From the NCBI RefSeq assembly GCF_000278215.1, contig NZ_JH725065.1, positions 188,637 through 252,636 on the forward strand: a DNA stretch of 64,000 bases. Reading direction: 5' to 3'. Below, piece after piece: positions 1 to 9,818 of the stretch. Origin of the DNA: Bartonella rattimassiliensis 15908. GTDB lineage: Bacteria > Pseudomonadota > Alphaproteobacteria > Rhizobiales > Rhizobiaceae. Both the position numbers and the translations under genes were made by a program. The notes below the pieces were generated by a model, which worked only from the letters and a program-made list of their open reading frames with translations, did not search any database and had not been told where the DNA came from. The stretch's first letter is position 1, and every line of letters starts with the position of its first letter.

Positions 1-218
1 ACTTGTTTTTCATCAATATTTTTATCGGTTGTACGATCAGTCAGAATGGTTATCGAATTTGAAGAATCTTCTACTTTTTTTCCTTTAATAAAAATTGGGT
101 TGAGCTCAGTTACACCATTCTTACCGCTGTTTTGTGCAAAAACAAATGAAGGTATACAGACCGACAATGCACCTAAAATCATACAGCTTTTATGGATATT
201 TTTTCGTATTATTCGCAT
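1..218 (-). CDS. hutA: TonB-dependent haem receptor, N-terminal fragment (HutA-like), cut by window edge
   Basis: Reading the minus strand from an ATG at 218 gives an open frame of 72 codons that runs off the left edge. It begins MRIIRKNIHKS, has a signal peptide with a hydrophobic stretch (MILGALSVCIPSFVFA, likely cleaved after FVFAQ) and continues with TELNPIFIKGKK and SITILTDRTT. The short 'ELxPIxIxG' stretch followed by a Ser/Thr-rich segment is typical of the TonB-box end of TonB-dependent outer-membrane receptors. It lies head to head with tonB, as expected for the Bartonella haem uptake (hut) locus. The receptor would bind haem at the outer membrane and take energy from TonB. Plug and barrel lie outside the window, so haem specificity is inferred from context. 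An AAAGG site precedes the ATG. Confidence 0.7.
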   Translation of the reverse strand, partial: MRIIRKNIHKSCMILGALSVCIPSFVFAQNSGKNGVTELNPIFIKGKKVEDSSNSITILTDRTTDKNIDEKQ

Positions 219-474
219 AACATATTATAACCTTTTTTTGAATATCCCCTCTCTAAGCTTGAAGTTTTAATATTAAGAAACGCTTGACTTAACCCTATCA
301 TAAACTCGTCGCCCAGAATGATTTGATAAGATAAAATCGCACAAGAACCATATTAAACATGATAAAATCAGTCAAGAAAAAAGTTGCAATTTCAAAATAG
401 CCTGTTTTAATGAGACGAAATACCGAATGACAAAATACTGAATATTGCATTATAGAATAGCAACGGAAGAAACG
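219..474. promoter_or_regulatory. Divergent hutA/tonB promoter region
   Basis: This 256-bp AT-rich region separates the divergently transcribed receptor fragment and tonB, so it must carry both promoters. Iron/haem control by Irr- or RirA-type regulators is known for such loci in Rhizobiales, but I could not identify a convincing operator palindrome by eye. Confidence 0.4.
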
Positions 475-1266
475 ATGAGCTTTGCAAATACGAGGCAGTT
501 ATCAACTCTTTGGGTTTGTGCATTTGTTGGTGCTCTCTTTTTGCATATAGCATTAGGAGCACAGTTTTATTTTCGAAATATTGGTGTAAGTAAAGGTATA
601 CTCTCATCAACGGTTATGCTAACTTTTGCTCAAGAGGCTCTATATCTGGATGTTGGTATAGATTCGTCGAGTCCAGATCGTGATACAGATTTATCAAATG
701 TTAGCACGGAACCAGAACTATTGCCGCCAGATCTTGCAAAGCAAGAAGCTGAGATATTAGAAACAGTGGATGAAGTTCAACCGGAAGGGCTACAGCGTAT
801 TTATGATGTAGAAAAAGATGATTTTACAGTAAAATCTTTGGAAGAATCTCTTCTTCAAAAAGTAGAAGATAAAATTTTTGAAAAAAAACCGATACCGGTA
901 CCAAAAGCAGTCGTAAAACAGCTATCTGTAAAGGCCGTGCATTCATCTGTCGCCAAACAGGGGGGCAGCACAGCGGCACTTGAAGATATGTTGTTAATGG
1001 AGTGGTTAGCAAAGGTGCAGTCACAATTAGAAAGGCAAAAAAATTATGTTGTGAGACAGCGTACCAGTTGGGCCAAAGGAACGGTGAAGTTAGAATTTAG
1101 GGTGCATAAGCAGGGGAATATTTTTTCTAGCCGTGTTGTCGCTTCTGCTGGAGATCCAGAACTTGATCGATTAGCAATGGCGGCACTTCAACGTATTGGT
1201 TCTTTTCCACCCCCTCCACCATCAAAAGTGAATAAAGCGATTAGAGTATCCTTGATATTTAGCTGA
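475..1266 (+). CDS. tonB: TonB family energy-transducing protein
   Basis: TonB links the inner-membrane ExbB/ExbD proton channel to outer-membrane receptors, here presumably the adjacent haem receptor. The 263-residue protein has a short cytoplasmic N-terminus, one transmembrane segment (residues about 10-30, LWVCAFVGALFLHIALGA), an acidic/Pro/Lys-containing periplasmic spacer and a C-terminal TonB domain. That domain shows GTVKLEFRVHKQGNIFSSRV, then DPELDRLAMAALQRIGSFPPPP and a final hydrophobic strand. The spacer is less proline-rich than in E. coli TonB. I chose the ATG at 475, preceded by GGAAGA, over an upstream in-frame TTG at 445. The gene is monocistronic here: nearly 800 bp without a convincing gene follow it. 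Confidence 0.85.
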   Translation: MSFANTRQLSTLWVCAFVGALFLHIALGAQFYFRNIGVSKGILSSTVMLTFAQEALYLDVGIDSSSPDRDTDLSNVSTEPELLPPDLAKQEAEILETVDEVQPEGLQRIYDVEKDDFTVKSLEESLLQKVEDKIFEKKPIPVPKAVVKQLSVKAVHSSVAKQGGSTAALEDMLLMEWLAKVQSQLERQKNYVVRQRTSWAKGTVKLEFRVHKQGNIFSSRVVASAGDPELDRLAMAALQRIGSFPPPPPSKVNKAIRVSLIFS

Positions 1267-2065
1267 TTTTTATGGGGCGCTTTATGTTAAGTGATATATT
1301 GATTTTTTTATTACTTATAGTTTGAATAAAAGTTCAAATATAGTTCTTTGGAAATTTTTTTGACATTGAAGCAATCAAAAACATCTGCTTACTTATGATA
1401 TTAAGTGGGCAAGTGGGGAGTATGGTAAAAAAAATTAAGAAAAGCAGTAAATATCTTCCTTATGAATACTCTAGATGAAAGGGGTGTTGCAACACTGGGA
1501 GTTATGGAATAATAGGAGTATAGTGTTTATTAAGTGAAGGTTAACCGTATCTAATAGATTTTATACCATTCATGAGAAGATTTTCGTAAGTACTTTTTTA
1601 AGGCTTTTAAATCCAATGAGTCTATCTTTTTGCTTTAGAGATGATCCAAACAGGCATAAGTAATGACCCACCCCTATGGGTTATAGAAATATTGTAAGCA
1701 GAAAAAATACCTTCAAAACATGCTATTGTACAAGATTTGAATGTTAATGAATCAGCAACAATAAAAGAATGTGCTATTCATTTCACTTTTCTTGTATTGA
1801 TAATCTCTATAATAATGTCGTTTATGTATTGAGAAGAAATGAACTATTTATGCAACATGATGATTTATAATGATAATTCATTATTTTATATTCGAAATGA
1901 AAGCTTTGAATAGCATAGGATTTTCCTATTTATACTCTATTGAGAATGAATCAATCAAAATCGCTTACTTATACATTGTAAGCAGGCTGGTGTGTAAGTA
2001 CGATTTAAAAAAAGAATTAAAATACTTTTTAAGAACGCAATGCTATTTGGGAAGATTAAGGTATA
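1267..2065. other. Long gene-free, apparently decaying region
   Basis: About 800 bp separate tonB from the end of the convergent transglycosylase gene. All frames are broken by frequent stops. An 82-codon frame at 1870-2118 has low-complexity AT-driven composition and overlaps the end of the transglycosylase gene, so I do not call it. The region contains one copy of a degenerate repeat (1386-1498) and a short hairpin (GCTTAC / GTAAGC around 1963-1983). It looks like eroded DNA, but the ancestral gene cannot be recognised. Confidence 0.5.
1386..1498 (+). repeat. Degenerate interspersed repeat, copy A
   Basis: The segment starts TGCTTACTTATGAT, continues with AAGTGGG and reaches GAATACTCT and GTTGCAACA-like motifs about 70 and 100 bp later. 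The same motifs occur in the same order and at nearly the same spacing at 20090 (plus strand) and 16896 (minus strand). Copy A matches best in its first 110 bp. Confidence 0.45.
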
Positions 2066-4165
2066 TTATTTCCATCGACCAGAAAGCAAGTCGGTTTTTA
2101 GATCTATTTTCCCAGTGAGTCTTGCTTTGTAGACACCATAATTCTCCATGACACGCATCACGTAATTCCGTGTTTCTGTATAAGGAATGCGCTCAATCCA
2201 ATCAATGACGTTATCGAGAGATTTTCCTCGAGGATCGCCATAACGTTTTATCCATTCATTAACTCGACGGGGGCCCGCATTATAACCAATAAGCGTTAGG
2301 ATATAGGATCCATTAAAACGTTCCAATTGTTCATTGAGAAAGTGGGCGCCTAATGTTGCGTTATAATGAGCATCACTGCTGAGTTTTTTAGGAGACCATG
2401 CTATTGAGTATTTTTTTGCTAGTGCTTTTGCTGTTGTAGGAAGTAATTGGAGTATACCTTGTGCACCTGCTTTTGATATGGCTGTTGGATTAAATTCACT
2501 TTCTTGGCGTGCAATGGCATAGATAAGCGATTTTTCTTCTACAGAAATATGAGCAGAAGCTGGTATGGCTCCCAAAGGATGAGAAAGTGCTCCAACATTT
2601 TTACCTTGAAAAGCAGCCATTTTTCCGATTTTTAGGCTGGTATAATAGTCACCATTTTTTTCTGCCATAACAGTCAGAAGAGCTAATTCACCGGGGCTTT
2701 CTATATTTTTTCCGAGTTCTCTATAAAAAATTTTAGCAAAATCAGCATAGCCGGCTTCTTCAAGACGTTGAATTGCTTTGATAGCTTTTCGTGCACTAAA
2801 ATGTTGTCGCTCAGCGTTTGTTGGTTTAGGAAAAGAAATGTTAAGCTTTTTTTGATTGAGTCGTGCAGCGGCTAGTTGACCATAATAAGTTGCACCAAAA
2901 TGAGCTGCGCGATGAAAGTAATACTGGGCATTTTTATGTTCGCCTAGCGCTTCTGCTGCTCGCCCCATCCAGTAATATCCACGTGATGCAAAAAAAGGTA
3001 AAGGAGATAGTTGAGGAATACGTGAAAAATGGTGCATTGCCAATTTAGGATTATGAAGAAACCGTAGTGCGTACCATCCGGCATGAAACTCAGCATCAAC
3101 TGCTAATGCAGATACTATACTAGTGTTAGTATGCATTGCAACAAGTTGATAAGCGATTTTGGGTTTGTTTAAATCGAGCATTTCGCGAGAAAGGGCACGT
3201 TGTTCTTTCCACAATGAATGAGGGTTCATAAGACGAAATGCATCTTTTGGTGTTTTCATCATAAGTTCTGCAGCTACATCATATTGCTCTGTTCGCCGAA
3301 GATAGCGCATTCGAGAAAACTGAAAGAGTGGGTCTTTTTGCCATGTTTTCTCTACAGCTTGTAATTTTTGTGTGGCTCTAGGATCATTTTTTTCGACAGC
3401 CACAAAAGCATTAAAAAGAGATTGAGCATGGGCTAATTTTGCAACACGCTCTGCTGAATCAAAACGGTGCGCATATAGCATAAATTGCATGCGTTTTAAA
3501 TGATCAATAGGTTTTAAGGCCGCTTTTGCATTTTTAAGGACAAACATTTCTTCTTTTGCATTAAGCTGTGCTTTATGCCACCACGGTGCAATAACGTGTT
3601 GAGCACGAGTGGTTTGTCCTGTTGCAATAAGTGCTTTAGCGAAAAGAGCCATACCTTGTGCTGTTCGGGGTGGATGATGAGAAAATTTTTGAAGGATTGC
3701 GTGTGTGACGTTGGTTTCGTTAAGAAAAGCACGCTCAGCATTGCGTTGCATTGTTTCTATACCAGGCCATCCTTTTAGCATGTTGATTGCATTAAATATT
3801 TCAGCGCTTGGTATATTAGCTTGGTTTGATATCCCCAGCGCCCATGTTAAAATATGATGGTCAAGGCTATGTTTTTCCATTGAATTACGCAGGTTTATTG
3901 TTTTTGCAATATTGTTGTTTGCAAGGGCCTCTAACCCAGCTTTTAGTTGTTTGAGTGTTGCAGTATTGTGTGATGTCGTGTGTATCTGTTGAAGAGGTTT
4001 TTGAGCTTCTTTTTTTGCGGACGAGGAGGCAGGACGCGCCAAAGGGATAGGCGTTTCCCCATGTAAAAGAGGTGTTTGTGCATATGCACTTGAAAATAAA
4101 ATTCTTATTGCCAGTATAAATGCAGTAAAGGTTGATACGAAAAGAGAGGTGAAAAATACACGCAT
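2066..4165 (-). CDS. slt: Soluble lytic murein transglycosylase (Slt70-like)
   Basis: This periplasmic enzyme cleaves the MurNAc-GlcNAc bond of peptidoglycan to give 1,6-anhydro-muropeptides, for turnover and insertion of envelope machines. The 699-residue protein has a signal peptide (hydrophobic residues about 8-29, ending SSAYAQ). A long alpha-helical superhelical region with TPR-like repeats follows, to about residue 530. The C-terminal SLT domain holds the catalytic glutamate in ARQESEFNP (E555), AGAQGILQLLP and the LIGYNAGP motif. Domain order and length match Slt70-type enzymes. It is divergent from dapA and convergent with tonB across the decayed gap. Confidence 0.9.
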   Translation of the reverse strand: MRVFFTSLFVSTFTAFILAIRILFSSAYAQTPLLHGETPIPLARPASSSAKKEAQKPLQQIHTTSHNTATLKQLKAGLEALANNNIAKTINLRNSMEKHSLDHHILTWALGISNQANIPSAEIFNAINMLKGWPGIETMQRNAERAFLNETNVTHAILQKFSHHPPRTAQGMALFAKALIATGQTTRAQHVIAPWWHKAQLNAKEEMFVLKNAKAALKPIDHLKRMQFMLYAHRFDSAERVAKLAHAQSLFNAFVAVEKNDPRATQKLQAVEKTWQKDPLFQFSRMRYLRRTEQYDVAAELMMKTPKDAFRLMNPHSLWKEQRALSREMLDLNKPKIAYQLVAMHTNTSIVSALAVDAEFHAGWYALRFLHNPKLAMHHFSRIPQLSPLPFFASRGYYWMGRAAEALGEHKNAQYYFHRAAHFGATYYGQLAAARLNQKKLNISFPKPTNAERQHFSARKAIKAIQRLEEAGYADFAKIFYRELGKNIESPGELALLTVMAEKNGDYYTSLKIGKMAAFQGKNVGALSHPLGAIPASAHISVEEKSLIYAIARQESEFNPTAISKAGAQGILQLLPTTAKALAKKYSIAWSPKKLSSDAHYNATLGAHFLNEQLERFNGSYILTLIGYNAGPRRVNEWIKRYGDPRGKSLDNVIDWIERIPYTETRNYVMRVMENYGVYKARLTGKIDLKTDLLSGRWK

Positions 4166-4414
4166 AGAGAAAAGACCTTGAGACCTTGCTTTTGTAAAAA
4201 CTTAAGGATTTATAGAACACAAGCATGAAAAACGCGTTAATATAGACTGCCTGTTTTAAAGAAATGTTCAAAATTTAAGGAGAGACATGGTCATCTTATG
4301 AGAGCTTTTTTTAAAATTCATCTTGCTTCAATGATAGAGCAAGATTATGTTCTATTTAAATTTATAAAGGCGATTGTTAAAAAAATATAAAGCGAACATT
4401 ATAGGGAGTTTATC

Positions 4415-5299
4415 ATGCTCAAGGGAGCTATAACTGCGCTTATTACACCGTTTGATCAGAAGGGAGCAATTGATGAGAGAGCGTTTTGTGATTTTGTTGA
4501 ATGGCAGATTAGACAAGGGGTCAACGGCGTAAGTCCTGTTGGGACAACAGGTGAATCAGCAACTTTAAGTCATGAAGAACATAAGCGAATTATAGCATTG
4601 TGTGTTGAGCAGGTCGCAAAGCGTGTTCCTGTTATTGCCGGAGCAGGGTCCAATAGCACAAGTGAGGCTATAGAGCTTGCACAATACGCACAAAAAGCTG
4701 GAGCAGATGCGGTTTTAGTCGTCACTCCTTATTATAATAGACCAAATCAGTCTGGTTTATACAAGCATTTTTCTTCTATTGCTAAAGCTGTTTCTATTCC
4801 GATTATAATTTATAATATTCCTGGTCGTTCTGTTATCGATATGGCAGTGGAAACGATGAGAGATCTTTATCAAGATTTTAAAAATATCGTTGGTGTTAAG
4901 GATGCAACAAGTAGAATGGAGCGCGTTAGTGAACAACGTGAAAAATGTGGCAAGGATTTTGTACAGCTTTCCGGTGATGATTGTACAGCGTTAGGTTTTA
5001 ATGCACATGGAGGTGTGGGGTGTATTTCTGTTTGCTCCAATGTTGCTCCTAAGCTTTGTGCAGAACTTCAAGCCGCTTGTTTTCGTGGTGATTATAAAAC
5101 GGCACGAGAATTAAATGATCGCTTAATGCCTCTCAATCGTGCTGTGTTTATTGAACCTAGCCCGGCAGGTATTAAATATGCTGCTGCAAAATTAGGGTTT
5201 TGTGGTGATACTGTGCGTTCACCGATTGTTTCATTAACAGAAAGTACAAAAAAGATTATTGATGCAGCTCTCAGTCATGCTGGTCTTTTTAAAGCATAA
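4415..5299 (+). CDS. dapA: 4-hydroxy-tetrahydrodipicolinate synthase
   Basis: DapA condenses pyruvate with aspartate semialdehyde, the first committed step of the diaminopimelate/lysine pathway that feeds peptidoglycan synthesis. The 294-residue TIM barrel carries the Schiff-base lysine in GVKDAT (K162), the catalytic triad residues T44 (in GTTGES), Y107 (in TPYYNRP) and Y133 (in IIYNIPGR), and R138 for the second substrate. These align with the numbering of the E. coli enzyme. An AGGGAG site lies 7 bp before the ATG. smpB follows 18 bp downstream on the same strand, the usual rhizobial arrangement, so they are probably co-transcribed. Confidence 0.96.
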   Translation: MLKGAITALITPFDQKGAIDERAFCDFVEWQIRQGVNGVSPVGTTGESATLSHEEHKRIIALCVEQVAKRVPVIAGAGSNSTSEAIELAQYAQKAGADAVLVVTPYYNRPNQSGLYKHFSSIAKAVSIPIIIYNIPGRSVIDMAVETMRDLYQDFKNIVGVKDATSRMERVSEQREKCGKDFVQLSGDDCTALGFNAHGGVGCISVCSNVAPKLCAELQAACFRGDYKTARELNDRLMPLNRAVFIEPSPAGIKYAAAKLGFCGDTVRSPIVSLTESTKKIIDAALSHAGLFKA

Positions 5300-5317
5300 A
5301 ATAATATTGACAAAACC

Positions 5318-5794
5318 ATGAATAAAAAAAAGAATGCGCTCGTACGAAAAATAATTGCTGACAATCGTAAAGCACGTTTTAATTTTGAGATTATCAATAA
5401 TCTTGAGGTGGGACTTGTTCTGCATGGAGCGGAAGTTAAGTCTTTACGTTCCAATCATGCTAATATTGCTGAAAGCTACGCTAGTTTTGAACATGGGGAA
5501 TTATGGTTAGTCAACAGCTATATTCCTGAATATACGAAGGCTAATCGTTTTAATCATGAACCGCGACGTTTGCGTAAATTATTACTTTCAAAACGTGAGA
5601 TGGCACGTTTTTTTAATGCAACATCCCGTGAAGGAATGACACTTATTCCTCTCAAACTTTATTTTAATGAACGTGGGCGCGTTAAGTTAGAGATTGCTCT
5701 AGCACGTGGGAAAAAACTTCATGATAAGCGCGAAACGGAAAAAAAACGTGATTGGGAGCGTGAAAAAGCAAGATTTTTAAAAAAATATGGATGA
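5318..5794 (+). CDS. smpB: SsrA-binding protein SmpB
   Basis: SmpB binds tmRNA and brings it to stalled ribosomes for trans-translation. The 158-residue basic protein shows the family landmarks: [17 protein letters not shown] near the start, [13 protein letters not shown], the NSYIPEY segment, and the Lys/Arg-rich tail ([18 protein letters not shown]) that folds in the decoding channel. The length is normal. It follows dapA by 18 bp. The tmRNA gene itself is not in this window. Confidence 0.96.
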   Translation: MNKKKNALVRKIIADNRKARFNFEIINNLEVGLVLHGAEVKSLRSNHANIAESYASFEHGELWLVNSYIPEYTKANRFNHEPRRLRKLLLSKREMARFFNATSREGMTLIPLKLYFNERGRVKLEIALARGKKLHDKRETEKKRDWEREKARFLKKYG

Positions 5795-5819
5795 TCGATT
5801 TGGGCTATGCTTTATTTAT

Positions 5820-6488
5820 TTAGCATTGATCTAAATATGTTTTAGCTGCTTGAAAAATTTGGTGAAACATAGCGTCTGTCAAGCGACCAGTGTTCGTATT
5901 ATAACGAGAACAGTGATAGCTTGAAAAGATGCGTAATCTGCCAATATTATTGATTTTGCCATGTCCAAAAGGGTGAGCTAAAACTTTTGCATTAAGAGCC
6001 CGTATGGTTGAATGGTGTGCAATGGCGCCCAAGGTAATAACGGCTTTAAGTTTTGGAAGATTTGTTAAAAGAGGCGAAAAGAAAGAGCGGCACGTATTAA
6101 TTTCTGTACCGGTGGGTTTATTTTCTGGTGGAACACAACGAACAGAGTTAACGATTGCAGCATCAATCAGTTCAAGATTATCATCTGCTCTTTCCTCAAA
6201 GGTTCCTTGGGCAAATCCGAATTTTTTCAAAGTAGAATAAAGTAAGTGCCCAGCATAATCACCCGTGAATGGACGTCCAGTTCGGTTGGCTCCGCGTAAT
6301 CCAGGAGCAAGACCAACAATGAGAAGACGCGTTGTGTCTGCTCCTTTATAAGGAAAAAAAGGGCGTACCGGTGCGTTATGCCAACTTGGTTCTTTTATAC
6401 GCCAGTCAGTGATAAATTGATGGAGCCTAGGGCACAAATTGCAATTTTGGGGTGGCTCTGGGCAAAGCGATGTGAATGGGCTATTCAT
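5820..6488 (-). CDS. Family-5 type uracil-DNA glycosylase (UDGb-like)
   Basis: The protein is a 4Fe-4S DNA repair enzyme that removes uracil and other deaminated bases. With the ATG at 6488 it has 222 residues. Motif A reads GLAPGLRGANRTGRPFTGD, the family-5 form, not the GExPG form of family 4. The closing motif is SSYHCSRYNTNTGRLT. Cysteines in CNLC, in VRCVPPENKPT and in INTCRS match the four cluster ligands of this superfamily. An in-frame TTG at 6503 would add five residues. Neither start has a strong ribosome binding site, so the start is uncertain. It is convergent with smpB, with only 25 bp between. Confidence 0.85.
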   Translation of the reverse strand: MNSPFTSLCPEPPQNCNLCPRLHQFITDWRIKEPSWHNAPVRPFFPYKGADTTRLLIVGLAPGLRGANRTGRPFTGDYAGHLLYSTLKKFGFAQGTFEERADDNLELIDAAIVNSVRCVPPENKPTGTEINTCRSFFSPLLTNLPKLKAVITLGAIAHHSTIRALNAKVLAHPFGHGKINNIGRLRIFSSYHCSRYNTNTGRLTDAMFHQIFQAAKTYLDQC

Positions 6489-7054
6489 GGCGTTAGGGAT
6501 CAATTTTTTATTCTTTTGAGTCTTTTATGGCGTATCTGATGGATCATGTTTTGATAAACAATCTAGAATATAAATAAACTGTTTTAGAAGAAAGCTTAAT
6601 ATAAACTTATAACTAATTATAATGTAACAAGAGATACTCTTTCAGTCATTTATTCGATGAATTAAGAGTGCGAGATATATAATGTTCAAAGAAAGAATTC
6701 CATTTTTCATAAATTTATAATCATAAAAATAAAAAGTATGCATAAGGCTGTTGTTATTGGAAAGAACTCTTAAGAGCCAGCATTTTTTTTAAAGGATCAA
6801 GACTCTAATGAGATATTTTGTCAAGAAACATCTTCCTTTGCTTGAATCCAATCTATTGGAATGCTTTTAAGGGCAACTTTGATAACGAACATAAATAGGA
6901 TATACATTTTTTATAAAGTTTCCAAGAATTTTCTTCAAATAAGTTCTTTAAGCAAAAAATTGAAAGCTTGTATTGTTTTTCTTGTGTTTTATTCTGATTA
7001 TTGTATATACTCCACTTATCCACTATTAAGTTTTTTTTTATGAGAGAGGCATAA
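6489..7054. other. Gap upstream of rpoZ
   Basis: This AT-rich region of about 560 bp lies between the divergent glycosylase and rpoZ genes and holds the promoters of both. A perfect 10-bp palindrome (CTCTTAAGAG, near 6767) is followed within 6 bp by a run of eight T. It could be part of a termination or regulatory signal, but the stem is short. No convincing coding frame is present. Confidence 0.4.
6982..7011 (+). promoter_or_regulatory. Possible sigma-70-type promoter of rpoZ
   Basis: TTGTGT (6982-6987) and TATATA (7004-7009, 16-bp spacing) or TATACT (7006-7011, 18-bp spacing) lie about 45 bp before the rpoZ ATG. This is a pattern match only, in very AT-rich DNA. Confidence 0.25.
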
Positions 7055-7453
7055 ATGGCCCGCGTAACGGTAGAAGATTGTATTGATAAAGTTGATAACC
7101 GCTTTGAATTAGTCCTTTTAGCAGGTCATCGGGCACGTCAGATTTCACAAGGCGCGCAGATTACCGTTAATCGTGATAATGATAAAAATCCAGTTGTTGC
7201 TTTGCGTGAAATAGCAGAAGAAACATTATCGCCCGCTGATTTAAAAGAAGATCTTATTCATTCGCTGCAAAAACATGTAGAAGTGGATGAGCCAGAAATA
7301 GCAAGTGAATTTATTACCCATTCAAGTAAAACTGAAAGTGTTTTTAATACATCATCGCAAGAAGAAGGAATTTCTTTTGATCATATGTCAGAAGAAGAGC
7401 TTTTAGCGGGTATCGAAGGTTTGGTTGTTCCAGAAAAAAATGACGATTATTAA
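7055..7453 (+). CDS. rpoZ: RNA polymerase omega subunit
   Basis: Omega assists folding and assembly of the beta' subunit of RNA polymerase. The 132-residue protein starts [20 protein letters not shown], the highly conserved N-terminus. The conserved core continues with [14 protein letters not shown] and [15 protein letters not shown]. The acidic C-terminal extension (residues about 70-132) is longer than in the 91-residue E. coli protein, as is usual in Rhizobiales. A GAGAGGC ribosome binding site precedes the ATG. It is directly upstream of the (p)ppGpp synthetase/hydrolase gene, the widespread rpoZ-spoT pairing. Confidence 0.96.
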   Translation: MARVTVEDCIDKVDNRFELVLLAGHRARQISQGAQITVNRDNDKNPVVALREIAEETLSPADLKEDLIHSLQKHVEVDEPEIASEFITHSSKTESVFNTSSQEEGISFDHMSEEELLAGIEGLVVPEKNDDY

Positions 7454-7580
7454 TTGCATTGGTTGATATTACGAGGGGCAAGATACCTTGTTATGTGAGG
7501 GGAGTTATTTTTCTTATCTTTTATTGATAAGATGTTCTCAATAAGGATTAGAGGTGTGAAAAGATAAAGGATGTGTTTGT

Positions 7581-9803
7581 ATGATGCGTCAGTGTGAGCT
7601 TGTTAGGCGTGTTCAGCATTACAAGTCTGACGTAGATGAAGCTCTTTTAAACAGAGCTTATGATTATGCAATGAGAAAGCATGCACATCAAAAGCGTGCG
7701 TCAGGTGATCTTTATTTTTCTCATCCTTTAGAAGTTGCTGCTATTTTAACAGATATGCGGTTAGACGAAGCAACGATTGCTGTTGCTCTTTTGCATGATA
7801 CAATTGAAGATACAAGTGCTACGCGAGCAGAAATTGATCAGCTTTTTGGTTCTGAAATTGGGAAGTTGGTTGAAGGGCTTACAAAGCTTAATAAGCTTGA
7901 TCTTGTATCAAAGAAAGCTGTACAGGCAGAAAATCTTCGTAAACTACTTATTGCCATTTCTGATGATGTTCGTGTTCTTTTAGTTAAACTTGCGGACCGT
8001 CTTCATAATATGCGTACTCTGGGCGTTATGCGTGACGATAAACGTCGACGAATTGCTGAGGAGACAATGGATATTTATGCGCCACTTGCGGGTCGTATGG
8101 GTATGCAGGATATGCGCGAGGAATTAGAGGATCTCTCTTTCTTTTATTTAAATCCAGAAGGTCATCGTACGATTACCAATCGACTTTCCGAATTATTGAA
8201 TCACAACCGTGATTTGCTTTTCACAATTGAAAATGAGTTGACAAAACTTTTTTTGGAAAATGGCATTAAAGCAGATGTTAAAAGCCGTCAGAAAAAAACG
8301 TATTCAGTTTTTCGCAAAATGGAAAGTAAAGCATTATCTTTTGAACAGCTATCGGATATTTTTGGATTTCGTGTGATTGTTGAATCCGTGAATGATTGTT
8401 ATCGTGCTCTTGGTGTCATTCATACGACATGGCCGATGGTTCCTGGTCGTTTTAAAGATTATATCTCTATACCAAAGCAAAATGATTATCGTTCTATTCA
8501 TACAACCATTGTGGGGCCTTCGAGACAACGGGTTGAATTGCAAATTAGAACGGCTGCTATGAATGAAGTTGCTGAATATGGAGTTGCCGCCCATTCCATA
8601 TATAAAGAACAAGGTTCCAATTATTCGACTTTGAAATTATCAAGTGAAACGAATGCCTATGCATGGCTGCGTCAAACGATACAATCTTTATCTGATGGAG
8701 ATAATCCGGAAGAGTTTTTAGAACATACAAAACTTGAGCTTTTTCAAGACCAAGTTTTTTGTTTTACCCCAAAAGGTCGATTAATTGCTTTTCCTAAAGG
8801 CGCTACGCCTATTGATTTTGCTTATGCAGTCCATACAGACATCGGTGATTCTTGTGTGGGGGTAAAAATCAATGGTCGTATTATGCCTTTAATGACTAAA
8901 TTAAAAAATGGTGACGAAGTTGATATTATCCGTTCACATGCACAAATTCCGCCAGCTGCGTGGGAATTTCTTGTTGTCACAGGTAAAGCACGTTCAGCTA
9001 TTCGACGCGCAAGCCGAGCTGCGGTACGTAAGCAATATTCGGGTTTGGGATATCGTATTCTTGAGCGTTCGTTTGAATATATGGGAAAACAATTTTCAAA
9101 AGATGTTTTGAAGAAAGTTTTGCCGCGTTTGGCACGTAAAGATGTAGAGGACGTATTGGCTGCTGTTGGGCGTGGAGAACTGTTTTCCGCTGATGTGATT
9201 AAAGCGGTTTATCCTGATTATCAAGAGCGTGTAGTACAAAAGCCATCTTTCAAGCCTGGGGAAGAAGGGTGGTTTAATATTGAAAATGCTCAAGGTATGA
9301 TTTTTAAAGTTCCAGAAAATGAAAAGGATACAATAATCGAAAATCATCAATCTAAAGCATTACCTATTCGAGGAACGCGTGGAGATATACCCGTACGTTT
9401 TTCACCAGAAGGGGCTGTGCCTGGAGATCGAATTGTTGGTATTATGCAACCAGGCGCGGGAATCGTTATTTATCCAATACAGTCTTCAGCTTTGATGGCG
9501 TATGATGATCAACCAGAAAGATGGATTGATGTCCGCTGGGATATTGATGCCCAAATGAATGAACGTTTTCCTGCACGGATGAATATTTTGGCTGTAAATC
9601 GTCCTGGTTCTTTAGCTAAAATTACGCAAATAATTTCTACTAACGATGCCAATATCCAAAATTTGTCTTTTATCCGTACAGCACCAGATTTTACAGAAAT
9701 TATGATTGATTTGGAAGTTTGGGATTTAAAACATTTGAATCGTATTTTTTCTCAGTTAAAAGAGGCAGGTTCAGTAAGTACAGTACGGCGAGTTCATGGA
9801 TAA
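7581..9803 (+). CDS. spoT: Bifunctional (p)ppGpp synthetase/hydrolase (Rel/SpoT homologue)
   Basis: This is the only Rel/SpoT-type enzyme in the window and governs the stringent response. The 740 residues carry, in order: an HD hydrolase domain with HPLEVAAIL and LLHDTIEDT, a synthetase domain with GRFKDYIS, NDYRSIHTT and ELQIRT, a TGS domain (VFCFTPKGRLIAFPKGAT), a helical region, and a C-terminal ACT domain. The RFKD sequence is the basic RxKD form of bifunctional enzymes, not the acidic ExDD form of monofunctional RelA. Both catalytic halves look intact. pyrE follows 15 bp downstream. Two adjacent ATGs (7581, 7584) make the exact start ambiguous by one codon. Confidence 0.95.
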   Translation: MMRQCELVRRVQHYKSDVDEALLNRAYDYAMRKHAHQKRASGDLYFSHPLEVAAILTDMRLDEATIAVALLHDTIEDTSATRAEIDQLFGSEIGKLVEGLTKLNKLDLVSKKAVQAENLRKLLIAISDDVRVLLVKLADRLHNMRTLGVMRDDKRRRIAEETMDIYAPLAGRMGMQDMREELEDLSFFYLNPEGHRTITNRLSELLNHNRDLLFTIENELTKLFLENGIKADVKSRQKKTYSVFRKMESKALSFEQLSDIFGFRVIVESVNDCYRALGVIHTTWPMVPGRFKDYISIPKQNDYRSIHTTIVGPSRQRVELQIRTAAMNEVAEYGVAAHSIYKEQGSNYSTLKLSSETNAYAWLRQTIQSLSDGDNPEEFLEHTKLELFQDQVFCFTPKGRLIAFPKGATPIDFAYAVHTDIGDSCVGVKINGRIMPLMTKLKNGDEVDIIRSHAQIPPAAWEFLVVTGKARSAIRRASRAAVRKQYSGLGYRILERSFEYMGKQFSKDVLKKVLPRLARKDVEDVLAAVGRGELFSADVIKAVYPDYQERVVQKPSFKPGEEGWFNIENAQGMIFKVPENEKDTIIENHQSKALPIRGTRGDIPVRFSPEGAVPGDRIVGIMQPGAGIVIYPIQSSALMAYDDQPERWIDVRWDIDAQMNERFPARMNILAVNRPGSLAKITQIISTNDANIQNLSFIRTAPDFTEIMIDLEVWDLKHLNRIFSQLKEAGSVSTVRRVHG

Positions 9804-9818
9804 AAGAAAGATTTTGCA

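Noticed and set aside
1870-2118. 82-codon plus-strand ORF after tonB
   Set aside because: Low-complexity AT-driven composition, overlaps the transglycosylase 3' end, no ribosome binding site, no recognisable domain.
6760-6800. Palindrome CTCTTAAGAG followed by a T-run as an intrinsic terminator
   Set aside because: The stem is a short self-complementary AT-rich palindrome with no proper loop and lies about 280 bp beyond the glycosylase start, where no transcript needs to end.
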